A DNA stretch of 64,000 bases, taken from positions 372,001 through 436,000 of the forward strand of contig JAFCDQ010000001.1 of the NCBI GenBank assembly GCA_017609645.1. The letters run 5' to 3'. Source of the DNA: Candidatus Woesearchaeota archaeon. Lineage in GTDB: Archaea > Nanobdellota > Nanobdellia > Woesearchaeales > ARS49. The notes beneath the pieces were generated by a model. It was not told the origin of the DNA, did no database searches, and saw only the letters and a program-made list of their open reading frames with translations. Shown here one piece after another: positions 42,070 to 49,134 of this stretch. Made by a program: the position numbers and the translations under genes. Positions within the stretch are counted from its first letter, which is position 1, and each line of letters opens with the position of its first letter.

Positions 42070-42380
42070 AATGTCCAAAATGTAAATCAAATTTAAAGAA
42101 AATCAAGGTTAATGTAGCTGGTGCAACAAGTAAAGTGATAAGTTATCAATGTCCAAAATGTGATTATTTTGAATTTGAATCAAAAACTTCTCAAAAAGTG
42201 ATTACAGAATTAAGAGAAAGTCCTTTGAAAATAAAACAAAAAATTGTAAAGTTGTCGGGGGATAGATTAGGAATTTATTTTAATAATAATGTAGTGAGAA
42301 GTTTAGGACTTAAAAAAGGAGAAGATATTTATGTTTCTGTTCCAGATAAGAAGCATTTAGTTCTTGAATTAGGGGATTAA
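42066..42380 (+). CDS. Antitoxin-like protein: zinc ribbon plus AbrB domain
   Basis: 104 residues. Cys-Pro-Lys-Cys (3-6) and Cys-Pro-Lys-Cys (29-32) form one zinc site as in YgiT/MqsA-type antitoxins. The end (about 55-104) has Val-Lys-Leu-Ser-Gly-Asp-Arg-Leu-Gly-Ile-Tyr-Phe...Leu-Gly-Leu-Lys-Lys-Gly, a SpoVT/AbrB DNA-binding hairpin. Paired with the preceding small gene by a 4-base overlap, it probably binds that protein and represses the pair. Confidence 0.65.
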   Translation: MKCPKCKSNLKKIKVNVAGATSKVISYQCPKCDYFEFESKTSQKVITELRESPLKIKQKIVKLSGDRLGIYFNNNVVRSLGLKKGEDIYVSVPDKKHLVLELGD

Positions 42381-43117
42381 AAATTATCTAGTTTCTTTTG
42401 TCCTTTCTTATATTTCTCTAAATGTTTAGGCGGTTCTATTGCTTTGAATTGAAAACCCCAATCTTCAAGCATCTTCTTAGCATTATTTGTTATCTTAGAT
42501 GCTGCAAGAATACCTCTTATTTCTTTAATACCTTTGCTTGCTTGCATTTTTTCAACATATCTTCTTAATTGCGTAACTGCGCCAAGATCAGCGCAATAAC
42601 GTTTGCATTCAATAATTGTTAGGGTGTTGTTTTTGTCGACACCAAGAACATCAATAAAACCATATTTTGTTTGTTCCTCTCTGCTAGCTGCTTTAAATCC
42701 AGGTTCTATTAATTCAGGATTTTCATAAATCATATCACTCATATCTTTTTCAGTACCTGAAATTGTGATAGTATGGCCATCTTCAAGTTTATGACTATTA
42801 ATGAAATGAACTTGATTAACAAAAATATTCATGAATTCTTTCAAACCAAGATTGCTAGAATGGAGTATTAAAGAATTATCTTCAATCTTAGCAGAATGAA
42901 AAGAACCTGGCTTCATGTAATTCACAGGAGCATTACCTTTAGGCTGATGAACAAGCAACGCCTTATCTGCTTTTATCATTATGATCCTGTCTCCAAAATC
43001 AAGAAAACTCTCTGCCCTGCCAGAATATTCTACTTTGCAATTGCAGCCAATGATAATAGTTTGATTTTTATTTAGTGCGCTATTGATTTTTTCAGCATGA
43101 TTGTTTAATTCCGGCAT
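42377..43117 (-). CDS. nucS: Mismatch/flap endonuclease NucS (EndoMS)
   Basis: 246 residues from ATG 43117. The C-terminal nuclease domain has Gly-Phe-Ile-Asp-Val-Leu-Gly (about 159-165), Ile-Ile-Glu-Cys-Lys-Arg (about 176-181) and Gln-Leu-Arg-Arg-Tyr (about 193-197), the RecB-like active site. The N-terminal half is the dimer/DNA-binding domain. NucS cuts both strands at mismatches or branched DNA in archaea lacking MutSL. Confidence 0.92.
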   Translation of the reverse strand: MPELNNHAEKINSALNKNQTIIIGCNCKVEYSGRAESFLDFGDRIIMIKADKALLVHQPKGNAPVNYMKPGSFHSAKIEDNSLILHSSNLGLKEFMNIFVNQVHFINSHKLEDGHTITISGTEKDMSDMIYENPELIEPGFKAASREEQTKYGFIDVLGVDKNNTLTIIECKRYCADLGAVTQLRRYVEKMQASKGIKEIRGILAASKITNNAKKMLEDWGFQFKAIEPPKHLEKYKKGQKKLDNF

Positions 43118-43147
43118 TTTAATAAAAGAAAAATACAATGTTTTAAT

Positions 43148-44185
43148 TTATTTTTGTTTTGCATAAGGCATAAGTTCTTTTTTAACAATATCTAACTTAA
43201 CACCTGCCTGCTTGAAAACTCTCTTAGATTCCCTGCTTGCATGGTAATCTCTCTCTGCTACAACTCTTTTAATACCTGCATTAATAATAAGTTTAGCGCA
43301 ATCATAACAAGGAGTCATCAAACAGTACAAAGTGCCATTTTCTATACTAATACCATGACGTGCTGCTTGAGCTATAGCATTTGCTTCACAATGCGTAGTT
43401 CTGACACAATGCTTTGAAACAGTGCCATCTTCATGAGTCTTTGAATGAAGTTCATGACCTACATCATTACAATGAGGCAAACCCACAGGAGAACCAACAT
43501 AACCAGCCGAAAGGATTCTTTTATTTCGTACAATGACTGCGCCAGATCTACCTCTGTCACAAGTACTGCGAGAAGCTAGGGAATAAATAATCTTGATAAA
43601 ATATTCATCCCAAGAAGGTCTTTTATTGATTAAAGCTTTGGATTTTTTATAGAATTTATCAAGCTTTTTATGCAACTCTTTGATAGTTTTGTTGTTGTTG
43701 ATTATAACATTAGGATCTTTAAACACAAGATGCAACTGTTGCTTTTCAATATCATTACTTTTCTCTGACTCTTCTGACTTTTTGAACTCTTCAAAGGTTT
43801 TTATTTTTTCATCTTCTTTTCGTTCAGTGCGTTTTAACAAACGCTGAAATCTGGTTTTAATCGGAGCATCAACATGAACATGAACAAAATCTTTTCGGGA
43901 CTTAAAAATTTCTAGCTCAAACAAACTTCTGATACTAGAGATAACATAATTTCTATTTGGAAGCATAGAATTAAGAGCAACTCTTGCAAGAACACTAGGA
44001 CCAAATTTTTTTCTAAGAGCATTAGCATATTTGATTAAAATAGCTCTTGTGCAAGGTTTTTTTTGTTTTTTCAGTTCATTTCTTAATAAGTCCGATAGAG
44101 AAATATGCAAAAAACCTTTCCCTTGCAAATAAGAAGAAACAGAATCTTTTCCAGCACAGTATGTTCCAGTTAAACCAATAATCAT
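43148..44185 (-). CDS. dCMP deaminase with N-terminal kinase-like P-loop domain
   Basis: 345 residues from ATG 44185, set by AAAGGTGG just upstream. The first 190 resemble a nucleotide-kinase fold with Gly-Leu-Thr-Gly-Thr-Tyr-Cys-Ala-Gly-Lys-Asp (4-14), a P-loop like dephospho-CoA and NMP kinases. The end is a dCMP deaminase: His-Cys-Glu-Ala-Asn-Ala and Pro-Cys-Tyr-Asp-Cys bind the catalytic zinc. Yeast Dcd1 has a comparable but decayed N-terminus. It makes dUMP for thymidylate and lies opposite the thymidylate kinase gene. Confidence 0.85.
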   Translation of the reverse strand: MIIGLTGTYCAGKDSVSSYLQGKGFLHISLSDLLRNELKKQKKPCTRAILIKYANALRKKFGPSVLARVALNSMLPNRNYVISSIRSLFELEIFKSRKDFVHVHVDAPIKTRFQRLLKRTERKEDEKIKTFEEFKKSEESEKSNDIEKQQLHLVFKDPNVIINNNKTIKELHKKLDKFYKKSKALINKRPSWDEYFIKIIYSLASRSTCDRGRSGAVIVRNKRILSAGYVGSPVGLPHCNDVGHELHSKTHEDGTVSKHCVRTTHCEANAIAQAARHGISIENGTLYCLMTPCYDCAKLIINAGIKRVVAERDYHASRESKRVFKQAGVKLDIVKKELMPYAKQK

Positions 44186-44332
44186 ATTTCCACCTTTTTT
44201 ACTAAAATTAAGAAAAGTATTTGATTTATATTGATTAATGTAATCGAGTATATAAATTAAAGAATAGAATATAGATTTGCTACTAGAAAGAGATTGAGAA
44301 AGTTTAAGGAATAATATTGAACTTAGTCTTTT

Positions 44333-44938
44333 GTGAAAGGAAAATTCATAGTATTTGAAGGAATAGACGGCTGTGGGAAAGGCACGCAATTAAAGATGGC
44401 AGCAGCGTTTCTTTTTGATATGAATAAAGATTTTGATATTTTTAAAACAAGAGAGCCAACAAGAGATTTTAAAGAAATAAGAGAAAAACTTGCCCAACAA
44501 ACCGAAGTCAAAGAAAATGCAGAATGGTATTTGAATGCGTTTATAGAAGATAGAAAAAATCATCTTGTTAAATATATCATTCCTGCATTGAATAATGGAA
44601 CATTAGTTTTGTGTGATAGATATAAACATTCAACACATACTTATCAACAAACACAAGGAATAGATGTAAATAGAATCATAGAACTGCATAATGGTTTATT
44701 AGTGCCTGATTTGACTTTTATTTTTGACTGTCCTGCATCAATTGCTTTTAAGAGAAGAGAAAACGCAGGAGCAACAGAAGTGTTTGACAAAGACTTGTTA
44801 TTTCAAGAAGAATTAAGACAAAATTATTTGAAATTAAAAGAAAAATTGTCTGATGAGAAAATAATTATCTTAGATGCAGCAAAAAAACCAGAAGAAATAT
44901 TTGAAGAAGTTAAAAAACATATTCTTAATATTTTATAA
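44333..44938 (+). CDS. tmk: Thymidylate kinase
   Basis: 201 residues, GTG start. P-loop Gly-Ile-Asp-Gly-Cys-Gly-Lys-Gly-Thr (about 10-18) and Cys-Asp-Arg-Tyr (about 88-91, the DRY-like motif) with Thr-Tyr-Gln-Gln-Thr-Gln-Gly define dTMP kinase. It makes dTDP from dTMP. The deaminase is divergent across a 147-base spacer, so the two dTTP-pathway genes share one control region. Confidence 0.92.
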   Translation: MKGKFIVFEGIDGCGKGTQLKMAAAFLFDMNKDFDIFKTREPTRDFKEIREKLAQQTEVKENAEWYLNAFIEDRKNHLVKYIIPALNNGTLVLCDRYKHSTHTYQQTQGIDVNRIIELHNGLLVPDLTFIFDCPASIAFKRRENAGATEVFDKDLLFQEELRQNYLKLKEKLSDEKIIILDAAKKPEEIFEEVKKHILNIL

Positions 44939-45109
44939 AAAAACTTAAATCACCTCTTTTTTAGTGATCACCCAGATTTTTTTTCCCACACTGAGATTTT
45001 TAGGTTATAGCAAGTATATAAACACTCTTAGCGCAAGAAATAGAGTAAGGAATATATATAGTAAAAAAAAGGTTTTGGAATAGATAATAATTACTTTTCT
45101 TAAGCTAGA
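44939..45109 (+). other. Intergenic region before the large repeat array
   Basis: This gene-free stretch continues through the repeat array to 45281. It holds a weak ATCAC/GTGAT hairpin with a T-rich loop (44949-44968), perhaps ending tmk transcription. It also has a TATA-like GTATATAAAC (45014-45023) with no gene after it on the plus strand before the array, so the array may be transcribed as a noncoding RNA. No open frame looks real. Confidence 0.4.
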
Positions 45110-45276
45110 CTATAGGCACCAAGGGTGCGTATTAATGCAGCTACTTTAAATAAAAAATATAGTGCGCAAGGCGCAGTATTTATGTCGCGGAGTTGATATT
45201 GAAAATAGGCACAAGGTGCGTATTAATGCCGCTACTTTAAATTAAAAATATAGGTGCAAGGCACGTATTGTTGTTG
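45110..45276 (+). repeat. Covarying hairpin repeat, locus 2 (four copies)
   Basis: Four tandem units starting at 45110, 45157, 45203 and 45248 (spacing 45-47). Arms are GCAC/GTGC, TGCG/CGCA, GCA/TGC and GTG/CAC, each perfectly paired around CAAGG. The left flank is (A/T)ATAG, the right GTATTAATG with changes only in copy 2 (GTATTTATG) and copy 4 (GTATTGTTG), then YNG-like triplets. Units 1 and 3 are followed by the same GCTACTTTAAAT linker, so the four copies probably arose by duplication of a two-unit block. The array lies between convergent genes. Confidence 0.88.
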
Positions 45277-45281
45277 TGTTA

Positions 45282-45749
45282 TTAGAATTTCGCAAGGACT
45301 TGAGAAGAATGACTTATTACTTCGCCTGTTTTTGTATCTACCTTAACATTAACTGTGTTGAAATTCTGTGCTAGGAAAGTAATATTAAATATTGGCTGAG
45401 TGATATTTTGAATAATGATGAAATGCTTAGTTATGATTTGATTAGAATATTTTTCTTTAAGAATTTCTTTAGCTTTTTCTAAAGCATCATTCATCGAAAT
45501 TTTAACATCATCAGAATTTAATTCAGAAATTTTAATATCTGACTTAAGAATATCTTCTTCTTTATTATGAACAATTTTTTCTCCACAAATAAAAGTAACC
45601 ATTTTTTTAATTTCAGAATTATAAAAACCAAACTGCCATTCACCATCTTCCATAAAAAAAGCATGAGCAAGAAAAAATTCATTATGTGATTCTTTCCAAG
45701 ATTTAAATTCCTGGCTGTCAGTCAGTTTTTTTAGTTTTTCATGGAACAT
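45282..45749 (-). CDS. Small protein with PepSY-like C-terminus
   Basis: 155 residues, no signal or membrane helix. The C-terminal part (about 83-155) has a helix-strand pattern 'Ala-Leu-Glu-Lys-Ala-Lys-Glu-Ile-Leu...Val-Asp-Thr-Lys-Thr-Gly-Glu-Val' as in PepSY domains. The N-terminal half, with Asp-Gly-Glu-Trp-Gln-Phe-Gly-Phe-Tyr, may be a second copy. Function unknown. Its stop is 6 bases from the repeat array. Confidence 0.55.
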   Translation of the reverse strand: MFHEKLKKLTDSQEFKSWKESHNEFFLAHAFFMEDGEWQFGFYNSEIKKMVTFICGEKIVHNKEEDILKSDIKISELNSDDVKISMNDALEKAKEILKEKYSNQIITKHFIIIQNITQPIFNITFLAQNFNTVNVKVDTKTGEVISHSSQVLAKF

Positions 45750-45801
45750 TTATTGAGGAAGAGGGCAAAGATTTAAAAAAGCTTCTCAAAATTTTGTTGA
45801 T

Positions 45802-46548
45802 ATGCTGTTATTAATAGGAATTGGCTTAGGGAATAAAGAAGATATAACCTTAAAAGGGTTAGATTTAGTTAAAAAAGCAGACAAGATTTATCTAGACGTA
45901 TATACATCAAAATTTGCAGATTCTATTGAAGTATTAGAGAAATTCTATGATAAAAAGATAATTCCTGCGCCTAGAGAAATATTAGAATCTGACAAATTAG
46001 TTGATGAAGCTAAGAAAGAGAATGTTGTTTTATTGGTTGTAGGAGATGCGCTAAGTGCGACAACACATGTTGATTTATTAATGCAGGCAAAAGAAAAAAA
46101 TGTAGAAGTAAATGTTGTATTCAATGCAAGCATCTTAACTGCTGTAGGAATTACAGGATTGCAGCTATATAAATTTGGTAAAACAACAAGCCTGCCATTT
46201 TGGAAAGAAAATTATAAACCAGAAAATGCTTATGATATACTGAAGCAAAATAAAACTATTGGCGCGCATACATTATGTTTATTGGATATCACACCTGAAA
46301 AATGCATGACTGTTCCTGAAGCAATAGAAATTTTGCTTAAGATTGAAGAGAAGAGAAAAGAAAACGTGTTTAATGAAGATACTTTATGCATTGGATGTGC
46401 TAGAATTGGCTGTAAAGATGAGAAAATAATTGCAGGCAAAGCAAAAGAACTAGTTTCTAAAGACTTTGGAGCACCTTTGCATAGTCTGATTGTAGTTGGA
46501 GAAATGCATTTTGTCGAAGAAGAAGCTGTGAATCAACTGAAAAGCTAA
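45802..46548 (+). CDS. dph5: Diphthine synthase Dph5
   Basis: 248 residues, standard length. This SAM enzyme methylates the diphthamide intermediate on elongation factor 2. Gly-Ile-Gly-Leu-Gly (6-10), Leu-Val-Val-Gly-Asp-Ala-Leu-Ser-Ala-Thr-Thr-His (about 76-87) and Gly-Lys-Thr-Thr-Ser-Leu-Pro-Phe (about 125-132) are the tetrapyrrole-methylase-like signature. Its presence implies diphthamide is made, a trait absent from some DPANN groups. Leaderless, ATTTAAAAAA near 45771. Confidence 0.95.
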   Translation: MLLLIGIGLGNKEDITLKGLDLVKKADKIYLDVYTSKFADSIEVLEKFYDKKIIPAPREILESDKLVDEAKKENVVLLVVGDALSATTHVDLLMQAKEKNVEVNVVFNASILTAVGITGLQLYKFGKTTSLPFWKENYKPENAYDILKQNKTIGAHTLCLLDITPEKCMTVPEAIEILLKIEEKRKENVFNEDTLCIGCARIGCKDEKIIAGKAKELVSKDFGAPLHSLIVVGEMHFVEEEAVNQLKS

Positions 46549-46560
46549 TTTTAACGATAT

Positions 46561-46569
46561 TTTTATAAA
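46561..46569 (+). promoter_or_regulatory. TATA box for tRNA-Gln(TTG)
   Basis: TTTTATAAA is centred about 30 bases before the first base of the tRNA at 46595. A second TATA-like TTTAAATAAA at 46581 is too close to serve the tRNA start. Confidence 0.5.
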
Positions 46570-46594
46570 CGGGCTATTGTTTTAAATAAACAAC

Positions 46595-46708
46595 AGTCCC
46601 GTAGTCTAGCGGCCAAGGATGCAGGCCTTTGGCAGTAAAAGGGAGGGTCTTTAGGGGTCCTCAAGCTGAAGACAGCCTGAGACCCCGGTTCAAATCCGGG
46701 CGGGACTA
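46595..46708 (+). tRNA. tRNA-Gln(TTG) with 41-nt intron
   Basis: Acceptor AGTCCCG/CGGGACT with discriminator A, anticodon stem CAGGC/GCCTG and T arm CCCCG-GTTCAAAT-CCGGG. The loop CTTTGG (46627-46632) gives anticodon TTG. The intron at 37/38 covers 46633-46673. The next protein gene begins 12 bases after the tRNA and may be co-transcribed. Confidence 0.92.
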
Positions 46709-46720
46709 TAAGAGGTTAAC

Positions 46721-47182
46721 ATGGAAATTGAAGAAAACGCAATCAAAACCAAATATGAAGGATTGAAGAAAAAATACAATCTGCCAAGCTATGAAGATAT
46801 TTGCAATGAGTTTGAGATAAATGACGTGCTAAAAAAACTTGGATTCATGCCTGCATATTTCCTAAGATTTTTAAGAAGAACTGCTGTAGATAAATTATAT
46901 TCATGGGTAAATTATCTGCATGTGTTTATCCTTCCAAATCAACAATCAGCAGTATTAATGAATGAATACCAAAACTTTGATGAAAAGAAAAGAGAAGAAA
47001 TCATAGACTATGCAACACAAATAATGATCATATCCAGAAAATCAGTAGAGCTAGAATTAGAAAAAGATGAAAAAGAAGATGCTAAATTATTAAAAGAAGC
47101 ATATGACAAATTACAAGAATTAAAACCAAAACTATTAGAAATAGCAAAAGAAAACGTCAAAATCTGGAAAGAAAAGAGGTGA
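46721..47182 (+). CDS. Helical hypothetical protein
   Basis: 153 residues, all alpha by pattern, with an aromatic, slightly hydrophobic middle (about 40-75, Phe-Met-Pro-Ala-Tyr-Phe-Leu-Arg-Phe-Leu) and a charged C-terminal helix. No signal peptide or motif. GAGGT ribosome-binding site; followed after four bases by the PAP2 gene, so the two are expressed together, and directly preceded by tRNA-Gln. I do not recognise the family. Confidence 0.6.
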   Translation: MEIEENAIKTKYEGLKKKYNLPSYEDICNEFEINDVLKKLGFMPAYFLRFLRRTAVDKLYSWVNYLHVFILPNQQSAVLMNEYQNFDEKKREEIIDYATQIMIISRKSVELELEKDEKEDAKLLKEAYDKLQELKPKLLEIAKENVKIWKEKR

Positions 47183-47186
47183 AACC

Positions 47187-47639
47187 ATGCTAGATGAAGT
47201 TTGGCAAGATATCAAAGCATTTGGAGGACTGCCGTTTTATTTAATTATAACTTTAGTATTCTTAATAATGTATGATTATTATGTTTTTTTTGCATTAGTA
47301 TTAGGATTAATACTTTCTTATGTAGTCACAATAGGTATAAGGCTTGTTTATTTCAAACAAAGACCGCAAAAAGTCAAATATAAAAATTTAATACAAAAAG
47401 TAGATGCGAGCAGTTTCCCAAGTTTGCATACAATAAGAGTCGTTGTTTTAGGACTAATATTGATGGTAGTAGTAAGCAGACCATTATTCAGCCTTCTAGT
47501 AATACCTTTTGTTTTATTATCTGCTTATGCGCGAGTAAAACTGAAAAGACATCATTTATCAGATGTAATAGCAGGTATATTTTTAGGGGTTGTAATAGCA
47601 CTTTTCTCACTTTGGATCTCTAATATATTATTTTTATAG
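47187..47639 (+). CDS. PAP2-family membrane phosphatase
   Basis: 150 residues with about five membrane helices. All three catalytic signatures are present: Lys-Gln-Arg-Pro (about 57-60), Pro-Ser-Leu-His (about 76-79) and Arg-x5-His-His-x-x-x-Asp (about 116-126). It probably removes phosphate from a lipid such as a polyprenyl pyrophosphate, recycling glycan carriers, and may connect to the UbiA enzyme at 3.6 kb. GAGGTG ribosome-binding site. Confidence 0.87.
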   Translation: MLDEVWQDIKAFGGLPFYLIITLVFLIMYDYYVFFALVLGLILSYVVTIGIRLVYFKQRPQKVKYKNLIQKVDASSFPSLHTIRVVVLGLILMVVVSRPLFSLLVIPFVLLSAYARVKLKRHHLSDVIAGIFLGVVIALFSLWISNILFL

Positions 47640-47677
47640 AGAATTTTGCAAAACAATAGAAAATTGACAAAATTCTC
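47639..47677 (+). terminator. Inverted repeat after the PAP2 gene
   Basis: GAGAATTTTG (47639-47648) is perfectly complementary to CAAAATTCTC (47668-47677), a ten-pair stem with a 19-base loop, starting at the stop codon. No clean T run follows, so it may stabilise the 3' end rather than terminate. Confidence 0.5.
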
Positions 47678-47799
47678 TAAGAGAACTTTAAATAACACTA
47701 AATTTAATAGTAAAAACAAAGAATTTAATAAAAAAATGACTTATTTAAAGTTATCTATAGTAAATAATAAAAATGAGAGCTTAATTCTTTACTTTAGAT

Positions 47800-47922
47800 A
47801 GTCCCATAGTCTAGCGGCCAAGGATATCAGGCCCTGGTAAGTGAAGATTGTTTGGAGTAAATGAAGATCCAAACTTCATTTGGAGTTACCTGAAGACCCC
47901 GGTTCAAATCCGGGTGGGACTA
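47800..47922 (+). tRNA. tRNA-Gln(CTG) with 50-nt intron and C33
   Basis: The body is nearly identical to the tRNA-Gln(TTG) at 46595: acceptor AGTCCCA/TGGGACT, discriminator A, same D and T arms. The anticodon stem is TCAGG/CCTGA and the loop CCCTGG (47832-47837), so the anticodon is CTG but position 33 is C, not the near-universal T. The intron covers 47838-47887. Aligned base by base with the sister gene, the shift is real. Confidence 0.85.
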
Positions 47923-47972
47923 TATTTTCCAAAGCATAAATTCTTATAAATTACGCTTGGAGAAACAAAAAA

Positions 47973-49124
47973 ATGGGGAAAATAAAGGGGAAAAATTCAT
48001 GGATAGGTACAGATTCAGAGAATTATACAGCTCAATTATTTGGGATGAAAGTAAGCAAAGATCATGAGTTTAGACCTGATCTTTTAACTACAGCAATAAA
48101 CAATGCTCTTTTGACAATAGAACTAAAATCAGGCAAAGCAAACAAAGGAGTTGTTTCAGATTATCAATTATATTATGCAATAACAACAGAGCAAGATTAT
48201 AAAGAATTCTTTGGCGAAAAAATTCCAAAAGGCAATCATAATTCAAAAAATGGGAAAATGCTGTTTGATCTAAACGCAGCAAGACAATATCCTGCAGTAA
48301 AAACACCTGTAGCTTTTTATTATGCTATTTTGAACAGACCTGATGATATTAAAAATAATGATCTGCACTGCAATTTATCAACAATACAATTGCAATGGGG
48401 AAATCATTATTTAGTGCCGCACGAGTTTATATTTTATACTTTTGTAATACAAAGAGTAAAAAGAACAGGAGAAAAATTTTATGATGCTTTAGACAAAGTC
48501 AAAAAAATAATACAATTAGATGTTTTAAAGCAATATTTAAGCCCAAAAGAAGTGGCAATTTTAGAAGAAAATGCAGGGTATTCATTAAAAGAAAGAAAAA
48601 GAGACAAACAATCATGGCAAAATATCTTTGCAAATGACATCTTGGCGATTTTTAAGAAAGATCGAAGTTTAACATCTTCTTGCGGCAGAAAAAGATTGAA
48701 CAAACTAGAATTTCACATTCCTCAGCTAAAAGACGTGAAAAGAATAGAAATTCCAGGGCCAAATGGAAATTCAATTTATATCTTAGCGAAGCCTGAAGAT
48801 GAAAAAATCTTTAATGTGCAATTAAGAAATAACGTAGAAGCTAAACTCGAATATTTAGAAGGAGTAAAAGAAGAAAGAGCAGATGCAGAAGAAATTTTAT
48901 TTGAAGAAATTATAAGAATTAAAAAAAGCTTAAGCAAAAAAGAAATCAAACTCTTTCAACAAGACAAAGATCATTTTTTAAATACAAGACAAAAATCAAA
49001 AATTTTCATCAGGCGTATGAATCCAAAAATAAAAAGGAAATTAGAGGCATTAGTTAGATGGGAAAGTGCTAAAGCAGTCCCTTCTAAAACAAATATTTTG
49101 CAGGAAACATCAACTAATTCTTAA
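47973..49124 (+). CDS. Putative PD-(D/E)XK nuclease-like protein
   Basis: 383 residues, no known full-length match that I recognise. Near the N-terminus Pro-Asp-Leu-Leu...Leu-Thr-Ile-Glu-Leu-Lys-Ser-Gly-Lys (about 35-55) has the Asp...Glu-x-Lys spacing of restriction-like nucleases. The middle is basic with aromatic clusters and the end is helical and charged. No methyltransferase or specificity partner lies nearby. Its gene starts 50 bases after an intron-bearing tRNA-Gln. The nuclease reading is inference from one motif. Confidence 0.5.
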   Translation: MGKIKGKNSWIGTDSENYTAQLFGMKVSKDHEFRPDLLTTAINNALLTIELKSGKANKGVVSDYQLYYAITTEQDYKEFFGEKIPKGNHNSKNGKMLFDLNAARQYPAVKTPVAFYYAILNRPDDIKNNDLHCNLSTIQLQWGNHYLVPHEFIFYTFVIQRVKRTGEKFYDALDKVKKIIQLDVLKQYLSPKEVAILEENAGYSLKERKRDKQSWQNIFANDILAIFKKDRSLTSSCGRKRLNKLEFHIPQLKDVKRIEIPGPNGNSIYILAKPEDEKIFNVQLRNNVEAKLEYLEGVKEERADAEEILFEEIIRIKKSLSKKEIKLFQQDKDHFLNTRQKSKIFIRRMNPKIKRKLEALVRWESAKAVPSKTNILQETSTNS

Positions 49125-49134
49125 GAATACTTTT

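Noticed and set aside
44186-44389. 68-codon N-terminal extension of the dCMP deaminase fusion
   Set aside because: The P-loop domain begins at 44185 right after AAAGGTGG, and the extension would overlap the divergent tmk gene.
45110-45276. CRISPR array
   Set aside because: The spacing is regular, but the parts between units are similar linkers, the repeats vary in their arms, the unit is only about 30 bases and no cas genes are near.
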